Notes under the pieces: model-generated | Told to the model about the DNA's origin: nothing | Databases searched by the model: none | What the model saw: the letters and a program-made list of their open reading frames with translations, nothing else | Origin: UBA9732 sp003456855 | GTDB lineage: Bacteria > Spirochaetota > Spirochaetia > Sphaerochaetales > Sphaerochaetaceae | Length of the DNA stretch: 40,616 nt | Direction: 5' to 3' | Assembly: GCA_946626785.1 (NCBI GenBank) | Contig: CAMOUY010000007.1 | Coordinates: forward strand, 1-40,616 | In this document: one piece after another, positions 33,034 to 40,594 of the stretch | How the letters are laid out: each line of letters opens with the position of its first letter | Numbering within the stretch: position 1 is the stretch's first letter | Translations under genes and position numbers: made by a program

Positions 33034-33954
33034 TCAGTTCTTAAGTCCTGCAAGCTCCTTGAGCTCATCAAGAGATGAAGCCTTCTTGGAGTAAAGTGAA
33101 AGTGGAGCGATCAGTGTGTCACCGATGGCCTCGATCTTGTAACCGTTGGCTGCGATCTCCTTGTTCAGGTAGGCCTTGTGCTGGAATGCGTTAAGGTCGA
33201 TGTCGCCGCTGTTCAGAGCCTCGTTCGGGAGGTTGTAGGCATCGAAGACAACGAGCTCGAGGTAGACGTTTGCTCCGTTCTGGTCAAGCTGGTACTGGAC
33301 TGCGTTGAGGTAGTCGTTGGCTGAACCGCAGACACCGATCTTGACGACTGTCTTTCCAGCCTTGTCTGACTTGTAGTTGTCGATGAAGTCAACGACTGTC
33401 TCGAGATCATACTTTCCCTCGTCAACGTATGTGACTGATGGATAGTAGGCCTCCTTGTACTTGGCAAGCAGATACTTTGCATAGACCTCTGAGTTGTATG
33501 CCTTGACGACTGCCTGGTAGGCTGGGTTGTCCTTGTCAGCGCTTCTTGCAACGACGATGTTGACAAATGGGTTGCTTCCGCTCTCGTCCTGCTTCTCGAT
33601 GAGGATTGCATCCTTTGAAGGGATGAGACCGTATGATGTTGCATAGGTTCCGTTGATTGTTGATGCACCGAAGTCATCGAGTGTTGATGTAAGTGTGTTT
33701 GCTGTTGTAGGAACGATCTCGATGTTGTAGATGTACTTTGTGACGTCCTTGAGCTCTGGGGAGAAGCCTACTGCCGGGTCGACTTCGATCAGTCCTGCTG
33801 TCTCAAGAAGCTTGATGGCTCTGGCCTGGTTTGTTGCGTCGTCTGGAACACCGATCTTGAGAGGTCCTGAGGACTTGCCCTCTGAGGCTCCGGCTGCGAA
33901 TGCGAAAGATACGATGGCGAATGCGATAAGCAATGTGGCGATGATTTTTTTCAT
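33034..33954 (-). CDS. metQ: MetQ/NlpA-type substrate-binding protein
   Basis: 306 aa. Signal peptide residues 1-20 end AFAAGASEG with no lipobox, so it should be periplasmic and soluble. NlpA-family motifs include KIGVPDDATNQARAIKLLETAGLIEV, then DFGASTINGTYA, and DIDLNAFQHKAYL. These identify the methionine-uptake receptor family, though some members bind other amino acids. It has AAGGAAA seven bases before the ATG. It heads the metQ-amidohydrolase-metN-metI operon and is preceded by a Met-rich leader ORF. Confidence 0.93.
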   Translation of the reverse strand: MKKIIATLLIAFAIVSFAFAAGASEGKSSGPLKIGVPDDATNQARAIKLLETAGLIEVDPAVGFSPELKDVTKYIYNIEIVPTTANTLTSTLDDFGASTINGTYATSYGLIPSKDAILIEKQDESGSNPFVNIVVARSADKDNPAYQAVVKAYNSEVYAKYLLAKYKEAYYPSVTYVDEGKYDLETVVDFIDNYKSDKAGKTVVKIGVCGSANDYLNAVQYQLDQNGANVYLELVVFDAYNLPNEALNSGDIDLNAFQHKAYLNKEIAANGYKIEAIGDTLIAPLSLYSKKASSLDELKELAGLKN

Positions 33955-34069
33955 GATATTTTCCTTTTAAATTATAAATTGAATACGATTGATATAACCA
34001 GTGAATACAGTTTCCCCGTATGCTGATCAACTTTGTTAACCTAAATATGATTTGACTGTGAAAAAGATA

Positions 34070-34132
34070 TTATGCCCCAAAGGGCATCATCATAGAGGAC
34101 ATCATGATTGCTGCTGAAAAAATGTTTCTCAT
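34070..34132 (-). CDS. Methionine-rich leader peptide (20 aa) of the met transporter operon
   Basis: ATG at 34132 is preceded by a perfect AGGAGG with a 7-nt spacer. The 20-residue product has Met at positions 1, 10, 11, 14, 15 and 16, then Pro-Phe-Gly-Ala and TAA. It starts about 20 nt after a predicted transcription start and 115 nt before metQ. The run of AUG codons overlaps two RNA stems: one pairing the leader Shine-Dalgarno GAGGACAT with ATGTCCTC (codons 11-13), the other formed by codons 16-20. This is the layout of an attenuation peptide that senses charged Met-tRNA. A short ATG-AAA-TGA overlaps its start. Confidence 0.6.
   Translation of the reverse strand: MRNIFSAAIMMSSMMMPFGA
34072..34087 (-). 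terminator. Possible attenuator hairpin in the metQ leader
   Basis: Minus-strand ATGCCC-TTTG-GGGCAT forms a 6-bp GC-rich stem; TTTTT follows seven nt later (34065-34061). The stem is short and the U-tract is offset, so it may be a weak terminator or only a pause or structural element. It overlaps the last codons of the leader ORF. Confidence 0.35.
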
Positions 34133-34160
34133 TTCATGTCCTCCTGTCTAAAGATGGCCC

Positions 34161-34190
34161 ATTATTAGCAGATTTCAAAAAAATATTCAA
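34161..34190 (-). promoter_or_regulatory. Promoter of the metQ operon
   Basis: Minus-strand TTGAAT (34190-34185) and AATAAT (34166-34161) with an 18-bp spacer; TAATAA with a 17-bp spacer is the alternative reading. The start would fall near 34154, just before the leader ribosome site. Confidence 0.6.
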
Positions 34191-34215
34191 TACCCATTGG
34201 ATAATTATTCAAAAT

Positions 34216-34728
34216 TCACATTTTCTGCATCATTTTCTGCTTTTCACGGACCTGGCTTGCCCTGGCTATGACCTTCTCCGCCCAGTCATCATCCTGGGCC
34301 TTCAGAGGGAACACGTCAAAGCCGTACTCCTTGCCATAGGCCGCGAAGACCTCCTCGTCATCGACATGGAGGGATATCCTGTAATGGGTGGGCATCTTCT
34401 GGGGCATCGGCTCGGTGCGGTTGCCCTGCACCTCCTTGTTGTGCCTCTGGGCGTTGACTATGCCGTCAAAGGAGATGCCGTACAGGTGGAAGAGTCCCTT
34501 TATATACTTTATGCTTCTGTAGGAGCTGGTGTAGACCCATACCTCATAGCCCTGCTTCTGCAGCTCATTGATCAGCTTTGGGGTCCCGAGTCTGACCCTC
34601 TCCTTGAATATCCTGTTGAACGGGTACCTTAGAGGAGGCTCGGTCTTGTGGTCCTTTGGCGAGACGAAGATGACCTCGTCAAGGTCAAAGGAGACCCTCA
34701 TCTTCCATTCCTGCTTTGAAGACTTCAT
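34216..34728 (-). CDS. HAD-like protein, paralogue of the HAD domain encoded upstream
   Basis: 170 aa. The HAD nucleophile motif is SFDLDEVIF near residue 13, followed by motif II-like WVYTSSYRS and a motif IV-like HVDDEE. It aligns along its length with the C-terminal half of the preceding gene product (PFNLIYKDRVR / PFNRIFKERVR; WVYTGSYKS / WVYTSSYRS), so the pair arose by duplication. The start overlaps the upstream stop (TAAATGA). Likely a small phosphatase or nucleotide-end-processing enzyme; substrate unknown. Confidence 0.78.
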   Translation of the reverse strand: MKSSKQEWKMRVSFDLDEVIFVSPKDHKTEPPLRYPFNRIFKERVRLGTPKLINELQKQGYEVWVYTSSYRSIKYIKGLFHLYGISFDGIVNAQRHNKEVQGNRTEPMPQKMPTHYRISLHVDDEEVFAAYGKEYGFDVFPLKAQDDDWAEKVIARASQVREKQKMMQKM

Positions 34729-35603
34729 TTACCTGCCTCTTTTGACATCTGCTCCTTGACCTTCAGGTGGACCTGGCTTGCCCAGTCATCACCGGAGGAG
34801 ACGGGGATGTCCTCGAAGTCCTTTGTTGCCGTGTTGACCCATATCAGGCTCTCGTTGTCGACATGGACCAGGACCTTGTACTTGTCCTTGAAGGCCTGGG
34901 TTATCCCGCTGTTAGGCTTCTTGGTCTTCAGTCCGTTCATGATACCGGTGACCTTGGCCTTGTGGTGCTTCAGAAGACCCTCGATCTGACCCTTTGACTT
35001 GTAGCTGCCTGTATATACCCAGATGTCGAAGCCCAGCTTGCTGAGCTCCTGGAAACAGGCGCCTATGTTCTGCCTCACCCTGTCCTTGTAGATGAGATTG
35101 AACGGGAAGCCCGGGGCCTTGTCGGCGGCAACGCTCTTGCCGTCGCAGACCAGGACCTCATCGAGGTCGAAGGAGATGCACATGTCCTTGTTGGACTTCT
35201 CGATTGCTGCGATGATCTTGGTTGCCGGAATGGTGTTGACGATGGAGATCTTGGATCTCTTCATGTTGATCATCTTCATCGCCATCCATCTGTGATGGCC
35301 GTTCAGCAGCCTGTAGCCTCCCGTGGAGAGCTTCTCAACTGTAAGGGGGTCAGTATCAGGCTTTATGTGATACATTCTGCATTTGACGAATTTCTGTCTG
35401 TAATTTCCGACAATCTCATAGTTGGGGCCGATCTCCGGATTTGAGAACTCATCGTCTGGATTCGCATGAAGACGCTTGAGAGAGGCCTTACGGACAACAA
35501 ACCTCTCGATGAACCCGGCTCTCACGGGATGCGAAAGCTCTCCAAGGTTCTTGAGATCCTCCAGAACATAGACTTGGTAGATGTCTTGAGACTCTTTATC
35601 CAT
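34725..35603 (-). CDS. Fusion of ParB/sulfiredoxin-like domain and HAD-like domain
   Basis: 292 aa. Residues about 50-125 contain a ParB/Srx-type fold with the GxxR nucleotide motif as LLNGHHRWMAMKM. Residues about 138-275 are a HAD-like domain: SFDLDEVLVCDG, WVYTGSYKS and VHVDNES. ParB/Srx folds bind or hydrolyse nucleoside triphosphates or act as nucleases; HAD enzymes transfer phosphate. The combination suggests a nucleotide- or nucleic-acid-phosphate processing enzyme. GGGGG precedes the ATG, and a near-consensus promoter lies upstream, so this gene and its paralogue form a separate two-gene unit. I know no characterised protein with this architecture. Confidence 0.75.
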   Translation of the reverse strand: MDKESQDIYQVYVLEDLKNLGELSHPVRAGFIERFVVRKASLKRLHANPDDEFSNPEIGPNYEIVGNYRQKFVKCRMYHIKPDTDPLTVEKLSTGGYRLLNGHHRWMAMKMINMKRSKISIVNTIPATKIIAAIEKSNKDMCISFDLDEVLVCDGKSVAADKAPGFPFNLIYKDRVRQNIGACFQELSKLGFDIWVYTGSYKSKGQIEGLLKHHKAKVTGIMNGLKTKKPNSGITQAFKDKYKVLVHVDNESLIWVNTATKDFEDIPVSSGDDWASQVHLKVKEQMSKEAGK

Positions 35604-35623
35604 AAAAATCCCCCAATGGTGTA

Positions 35624-35652
35624 ATTATAGATGCACTATTGGAAAATGTCAT
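35624..35652 (-). promoter_or_regulatory. Promoter of the ParB-HAD/HAD pair
   Basis: Minus-strand ATGACA (35652-35647) and a perfect TATAAT (35629-35624) are 17 bp apart. The -35 box overlaps the stop of the ATC-hydrolase gene. Confidence 0.7.
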
Positions 35653-36092
35653 CCTTTCTTGACCACGTGGAAATCACAGCAGTCATCACCGTTTCCAAGG
35701 GTCTTTGTCCTGATGAGCTTTCCGCCCTTGTACTCTATTGTCGGGTAGTCCATCAAGCACATGTGAGGCATGAGGAACATCATGTTCTCCTGTCTTGCGA
35801 TCTTGCACACACCGCATTCATGGTATGTCACGAAGTACTCAGGAACAGACAGGTCATAGGAGAAGTCGAAAAGCCAGTCCATCGGATACTCGCGCTTCTT
35901 GGATCGCTCGGAGCCACGCACGTACTTGTCGATCTCCTTCTGGTCAAAGCAGTTCTTGTTCTTGTACATGCTCTTCATGATGTCGCTGGTGCAGATGGCG
36001 TTGATCATGCCGTCGAAGACATCAAGGTCTATCTTGCCCTCCCCGGCCTTGTAGTAGCTGGGAATAAGGGAACCAATCGAACCGTACTTCAT
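35649..36092 (-). CDS. L-2-amino-thiazoline-4-carboxylate hydrolase (ATC hydrolase) family protein
   Basis: 147 aa, roughly the family core domain and shorter than the longest members. Recognition rests on the C-terminal pattern GGKLIRTKTLGNGDDCCDFHVV (trimmed to its R-T-TLxxGxxxCDF core) and the preceding YHECGVCKIARQ and CLMDYP cysteine motifs. The founding enzyme opens aminothiazoline carboxylate toward L-cysteine; many homologues have unknown substrates. GGAG lies five bases before the ATG, 18 bp after rhaB, so it is probably the last gene of the rhamnose transcript. Confidence 0.75.
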   Translation of the reverse strand: MKYGSIGSLIPSYYKAGEGKIDLDVFDGMINAICTSDIMKSMYKNKNCFDQKEIDKYVRGSERSKKREYPMDWLFDFSYDLSVPEYFVTYHECGVCKIARQENMMFLMPHMCLMDYPTIEYKGGKLIRTKTLGNGDDCCDFHVVKKG

Positions 36093-36110
36093 GGCTCCAT
36101 GATAATAGTT

Positions 36111-37379
36111 TTAGTAAAACAAGTCTAACTGAATTTTCAGATTGCCCAGAGCAGTCGCCTCGATCGGCAAGGCAATGACCTTCTTTCCGGTGGCCTTCTC
36201 CGTCAGGTCGTTCAAGAAGGCATTCTTTGCGCCACCACCGACAATGTACAGCTTTGAATACTCATTGCCTGTGTTCTCCTCCAGCTCCCTGATGGCCTTT
36301 GCATAGGACCGGGCCAGAGATCTGTAGGCACAGCGGAAATAGCCGTAGATTGATGAAGGAGGAGTTGAAAGAAGACAGTCAAAGGCGGCCTTCATGCTAT
36401 TTGGAGACAGTAACGACGGGTCATCGGCATCCAGGACCAGGTCAAAGTCATTTTCCATAGATTTGGCAACAACGTCTCTGATGTCCTCTTCAGGGCAGAG
36501 CTCACGCTGAAGCTCGTTCACAAGCCACATACCCATGATGTTCTTCTGATAGCGGTTGTAGCCCACACCACCCTCGTTGGAGTAGTTGGCCTCCATGCTC
36601 TTTGAATCAGTCATCGGCGAAGGGGTCTTCACGCCAAGCAGACTCCAGGTTCCGCTGGAGATGTAGGGCTCGTTGCCCTCCATTGTGATGCCCTCCACTG
36701 CGCTGCCCGTGTCATGGGTCGCGCAGAGCACCACCTTTATGCCCTTGTACTCACCCACAACCTCACCTGGCTGATGGAGTTTTGGAAACAGACAGGATGG
36801 AAGACCAAGCCTTTCAATGATATCTGAATCGAACCCCAGGCTGCTGTGGTTTATAAGCCCTGTGGTTGTTGCATTGGTGAACTCCTTCACCTTATTGCCG
36901 GTGAGCCTGTACATCAGGTACTCGGGGATCATCAGAAAGTCCGTCACCCCGTCAAGGCGTCCACATTCCATGTCATCATAGAGCTGGTATATTGTGTTGA
37001 AGCTCTGGAACTGGCAACCGGTATGGCTGTAAAGCTCGCTGAAAGGCACAATCGAATGGACCTTCTCAATGACATTCTGGGTCCTTGAATCCCTGTAGGC
37101 GAAGACAGGCCTGCATTCCTCGGGACCTTTCAGAAGGACATAGTCCACACCCCAGGTGTCGATTGACAGAGACTGTATCTCCGCCTCATCAAGAGCCTTG
37201 TCAATGCCCTTCTTGACTTCTTCGAGAAGATCATCGATGTCCCATACAAGATGTCCATCCTGTTCTTTTACACCGTTCTTGAACCTATAGACCTCTTTTG
37301 TGCAGAGACTTCCATTCTCTGTCCATCCAAGGATATGCCGTCCGGAGGAGGCTCCGATGTCAATTGCCAGACTTTTCAT
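36111..37379 (-). CDS. rhaB: Rhamnulokinase
   Basis: FGGY-family sugar kinase (422 aa) that phosphorylates L-rhamnulose at C1. Motifs: AIDIGASSGRHIL at the N-terminus, SIDTWGVDYVLL, ATHDTGSAVEGI, SSGTWSLLGV and the adenine-binding YIVGGGAKNAFLNDL. The ATG at 37379 lies inside the end of rhaD (20-bp overlap); earlier in-frame ATGs would overlap rhaD further. Confidence 0.95.
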   Translation of the reverse strand: MKSLAIDIGASSGRHILGWTENGSLCTKEVYRFKNGVKEQDGHLVWDIDDLLEEVKKGIDKALDEAEIQSLSIDTWGVDYVLLKGPEECRPVFAYRDSRTQNVIEKVHSIVPFSELYSHTGCQFQSFNTIYQLYDDMECGRLDGVTDFLMIPEYLMYRLTGNKVKEFTNATTTGLINHSSLGFDSDIIERLGLPSCLFPKLHQPGEVVGEYKGIKVVLCATHDTGSAVEGITMEGNEPYISSGTWSLLGVKTPSPMTDSKSMEANYSNEGGVGYNRYQKNIMGMWLVNELQRELCPEEDIRDVVAKSMENDFDLVLDADDPSLLSPNSMKAAFDCLLSTPPSSIYGYFRCAYRSLARSYAKAIRELEENTGNEYSKLYIVGGGAKNAFLNDLTEKATGKKVIALPIEATALGNLKIQLDLFY

Positions 37380-38184
37380 AGAGGTACTTCTCATCAAGTT
37401 CAATCCCAAACGGCTTCTGGAGGTCCCTGAAGTTCTGCGGAGTGATTGTATTGAGCTTCCTGTCAGACATGCTCATGACCTTGACCAGGATCTCTGCGCT
37501 CTTCTCTACGGTATGCATCAGGCCAAAGGCCTCGTCGAATTCCTTGCCGCAGACGAACATCCCATGGTGTGCCCAGATGGCCACGTTGCGGGTCTTCATG
37601 ATCTCCGAGGTCTTCTCGCCTATCTCCATTCCACCTGGGACCATCCAAGGGACAACCCCAATCCCCTGAGGGAAGACCACAGGACACTCCGTCTCCATCT
37701 CCCAGATCTCACGGGTGAAGACCATGTCATCCAGAGGCAGGACGAAGGTAAGAGCCACTATGTTTGCAGGATGGGCATGGTAGACCACCCGGATGTCAGC
37801 ATCCCTCCTCTTCAGGACCTCAAGGTTCATAAGATGTGATGGGAGCTCGCTTGTCGGTCTTCCACCGTTGACAAGGCCGTAGACTATCTGGTACCTGCAG
37901 CCTGTCCCGTCCAGGCGGATGATGCAGACGCAGTCCTCGAAGTCCAGCTCGACGTTTCGGAAGTACTTCCCCGAACCGGTCACCATGAAATACTCTCCGG
38001 CAAGGCCCGGAACCTTGGCTCCGATGTCCTTCCATTCACCGTCAAAGTGAAGCAGGCTTCTGACCTCCTCCACCTCCGAATCCTTCATGCGGTAGGAGAG
38101 GTTCCCTCCGTTTCTCTCGTGCCAGCCCTGAAGCCAGCCGTCGTTGCAGGTCTTTGTGAAATCCCTCTTGAGCTTTGTGTCCAT
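37360..38184 (-). CDS. rhaD: Rhamnulose-1-phosphate aldolase
   Basis: Class II zinc aldolase (274 aa) that splits rhamnulose-1-phosphate into dihydroxyacetone phosphate and L-lactaldehyde. Zinc ligands: HAHPAN (two His) and AHHGMFVCG (third His). The N-terminal GWHERNGGNLSYR binds phosphate. The ATG at 38184 has AGAGG six bases upstream and begins two bases after the rhaA stop. Confidence 0.95.
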   Translation of the reverse strand: MDTKLKRDFTKTCNDGWLQGWHERNGGNLSYRMKDSEVEEVRSLLHFDGEWKDIGAKVPGLAGEYFMVTGSGKYFRNVELDFEDCVCIIRLDGTGCRYQIVYGLVNGGRPTSELPSHLMNLEVLKRRDADIRVVYHAHPANIVALTFVLPLDDMVFTREIWEMETECPVVFPQGIGVVPWMVPGGMEIGEKTSEIMKTRNVAIWAHHGMFVCGKEFDEAFGLMHTVEKSAEILVKVMSMSDRKLNTITPQNFRDLQKPFGIELDEKYLYEKSGN

Positions 38185-38186
38185 GG

Positions 38187-39449
38187 TCAACCTCTCTTTG
38201 AGAGGACTTCCCTCTCGTAGCGCTCCACCTCAGGCAGCCACTCTCCATCGGCAGGCTTGCCGCACAGTCTGAGATACTCGTCCCAGATTTCTCCGAAAGG
38301 CAGGACCTTCAGCTCCTCCTGGACAGCCATGAGCTTTGTGAAGTTCTGCTCATCCTGAAGCTTTCTAAGCTCATCCTCCGGCTGCAAGAGTGCAAACAGC
38401 AGGGCTTTCTGGACATTCCTGTAGCCTGTGACCCATGCGGAGATCCTGTTGATCGAGGCATCGAAGTAATCAAGTGCGATGTCTACCTTCTGGACTCCGC
38501 ATCTGACGATCTCGCGTGCGATCTCCCTGGTCTCGTCATCGAAAAGGACCACATGGTCGCTGTCCCAGCGGATCGGCCTTGTGACATGGAGCGCGATCTC
38601 ATCGAAGAATGCAAGCAGTGCAGGGATCTTGTCGGATACCACCTCTGTAGGATGGTAATGGCCGTTGTCCATCAGAGGGATGCATTTGTCCCTGTTGAAG
38701 GCTGCATAGCTCAGAGCGAACTCTGCGCTTCCAACTGTGTAGGCCTCAACACCGATTCCGAAGACCTTGGACTCGATGCATGGCTTTACCTTGTTGAAGT
38801 CGTACTTCTCTGAAAGGATCTCGTCGATGCTCTCCTTGTAGCGCACCCTTGGTCCGATCCTGTCGCCCGGGACGTCCTTCAGGCCATCGCCTGTCCAGAT
38901 GTTCATGACGCACTTCTCGCCAAGCTCCTCGGCAAGGTAGTTGGATATTCTGATGCATGCCTTTCCGTGGTCGATCCAGAACCTTCTGGTATCCTCGTTC
39001 GGTGATGACAATGTAAGAGGGTCACACTTCTCATGGGAGAAGAATGTGGGGTTGAAGTCACAGCCAAGCTTGCGCTCCTTGCAGAAGTCCACCCATCTCT
39101 TGAAGTGCTTGGGCTCGAGCCTGTCACGGTCTGCCCAGTCACCGTCATCGAAGATTGCATAGGATGCGTGGAGATTCATCTTTGGCTTTCCCGGAATCAA
39201 CTTCAGGACCTCATCGATGTCCTGCATCAGCTCCTGTGGATTCGATGCCCTTCCAGGATAGTTGCCGGTTGTCTGGATTCCACCTGTAAGTGGCTTGCCT
39301 GGATCTGTGTCAAAGCCACGCACGTCATCACCCTGCCAGCAGTGCAGACTGACCGATATGTTCTTCAGAGTCCCAATGGCCTTGTCGGCATCGACTCCAA
39401 AACGTGAATACTGCTCTTTTGCATATGAATATCTTTCGCTGTTCTTCAT
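38187..39449 (-). CDS. rhaA: L-rhamnose isomerase
   Basis: 420 aa; converts L-rhamnose to L-rhamnulose. Signature features are SLHCWQGDDVRGFD near residue 33, GGIQTTGNYPGRA, the metal-site segments NLHASYAIFDDGDWADRDRL and LMDNGHYHPTEVVSDKIPALLAF, and the late IALDYFDASINRI. The ATG at 39449 matches the usual start (MKNSERYSYAKEQYSRFGVD); the 29 upstream in-frame residues are not family-like. First gene of the rhamnose operon, divergent from its AraC regulator. Confidence 0.96.
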   Translation of the reverse strand: MKNSERYSYAKEQYSRFGVDADKAIGTLKNISVSLHCWQGDDVRGFDTDPGKPLTGGIQTTGNYPGRASNPQELMQDIDEVLKLIPGKPKMNLHASYAIFDDGDWADRDRLEPKHFKRWVDFCKERKLGCDFNPTFFSHEKCDPLTLSSPNEDTRRFWIDHGKACIRISNYLAEELGEKCVMNIWTGDGLKDVPGDRIGPRVRYKESIDEILSEKYDFNKVKPCIESKVFGIGVEAYTVGSAEFALSYAAFNRDKCIPLMDNGHYHPTEVVSDKIPALLAFFDEIALHVTRPIRWDSDHVVLFDDETREIAREIVRCGVQKVDIALDYFDASINRISAWVTGYRNVQKALLFALLQPEDELRKLQDEQNFTKLMAVQEELKVLPFGEIWDEYLRLCGKPADGEWLPEVERYEREVLSKRG

Positions 39450-39542
39450 ATCTTCAATGCTAATATGTCGAAACCCATTTTTTAATGACCTTTTAAAAAC
39501 AAAAAACTGTCCTTTCTTGCGCTTTTGCCCTATCATTTATCC
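39450..39542. promoter_or_regulatory. Divergent control region between rhaA and the AraC regulator
   Basis: 93-bp AT-rich gap. No good -35 box faces rhaA, as expected of an activator-dependent promoter. Two similar purine-rich blocks on the minus strand (GCAAAAGC and GCAAGAAAGG, about 39512-39530) could be half-sites for the AraC protein. Confidence 0.4.
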
Positions 39543-40508
39543 ATGAATGAAGAACTACTCAGAAAGCTTGGCGAGATAACACCGGAGGAGAAGGACATCC
39601 TCCAGGGACAGCAGGGCATAAACCGTGAGCTCTACTACTCCAAGGAAGGCAGCACGGAGATAGACTCATCAAAGGTCCTTGAGAACGGAAAGCAGATAGA
39701 CATACGTCCCCACACCCGCTTTGTCCACTTCCCGAAGCACACCCACAACTACATAGAGATGATCTACATGGTCCATGGAAGCACCACCCATTTCATCGAT
39801 GACGAGAAGATCACTCTCAACGAAGGCGATCTGCTGTTCCTGAACCAGAACGCCACCCAGGAGATCATGCCGGCGGGAGAGGATGACATTGCCGTGAACT
39901 TCATGATCCTTCCATCCTTCTTCGATGACACATTCAAAGTCATCTATGCGGAGGAGAACCCGCTGAAGGACTTCATTGTAGGCTGCCTGACCAGAAAGGG
40001 CTCAAAATCTAATTACCTCTACTTCAACGCAGGAGGAATCGTCCCAGTGCAGAACCTGATGGAGAACCTCATCTGGAACCTTCTGACCGACGAGCCCAAC
40101 AAGCGCAGCGTGGACCAGCTGACCATGAGCCTTCTGTTCCTGTCCCTGGTCAACCACTCCGACAGGATAAAGGTGTCACAGGGATCCTTCGAGCAGAGAA
40201 TGACCCTTGAGGTTCTCAGGTACATTGACCAGTTCTACCCCCATGCCACCTTGCAGGAGATGGCGGACCGGGCAAGGCTCGACGTGTACACCCTGTCCAG
40301 GATAATCAAGCGCCAGACGGGAGAGACCTTCAAGACACTCCTGGAGAGAAAGCGCCTCAGCCAGGCCTGCTTCCTGCTGTCAAACACAAGGCTGACCATA
40401 GAGGACATTGCCCTTGATGTGGGCTACGAGAACCTCAGCTTCTTCTACCGCCTTTTCCAGAGGATTTATGGAAAGACGCCGAGAGAGTACCGAATGAACC
40501 AGAATTGA
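39543..40508 (+). CDS. AraC family regulator with cupin domain (probable rhamnose regulator)
   Basis: 321 aa. Residues about 45-130 are a cupin sugar-binding domain (HFPKHTHNYIEMIYMVHG, then LNEGDLLFLNQNATQE). The last ~100 residues are the AraC double helix-turn-helix (TLQEMADRARLDVYTLSRIIKRQTGETF; IEDIALDVGYENLSFFYRLFQRIYGKTPREYR). It is divergent from rhaA and likely activates the rhaADB operon with rhamnose, as RhaS/RhaR do. The ATG at 39543 is preferred to 39525, although no strong Shine-Dalgarno precedes either. Confidence 0.92.
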   Translation: MNEELLRKLGEITPEEKDILQGQQGINRELYYSKEGSTEIDSSKVLENGKQIDIRPHTRFVHFPKHTHNYIEMIYMVHGSTTHFIDDEKITLNEGDLLFLNQNATQEIMPAGEDDIAVNFMILPSFFDDTFKVIYAEENPLKDFIVGCLTRKGSKSNYLYFNAGGIVPVQNLMENLIWNLLTDEPNKRSVDQLTMSLLFLSLVNHSDRIKVSQGSFEQRMTLEVLRYIDQFYPHATLQEMADRARLDVYTLSRIIKRQTGETFKTLLERKRLSQACFLLSNTRLTIEDIALDVGYENLSFFYRLFQRIYGKTPREYRMNQN

Positions 40509-40561
40509 GCTTCAAAATGCAGGCAAACAGGCTTACAATCAAAAAAGTTGAAATACTTCTT

Positions 40562-40594
40562 GGGACTGTCGCATAATAGCGATGGTCCCTTTTT
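40562..40594 (+). terminator. Rho-independent terminator after the AraC regulator
   Basis: GGGAC-TG-TCGC-ATAATA-GCGA-TG-GTCCC forms a stem with one internal mismatch pair, followed directly by TTTTT. Confidence 0.85.

Noticed and set aside
33213..33677. Ser/Thr-rich 154-aa minus-strand ORF inside metQ
   Set aside because: It is an out-of-frame reading of metQ with low-complexity composition.
33955..34160. SAM riboswitch or T-box ahead of metQ
   Set aside because: The leader is short, and I could not find the SAM-I core helices or a T-box sequence; the Met-rich ORF explains the region better.
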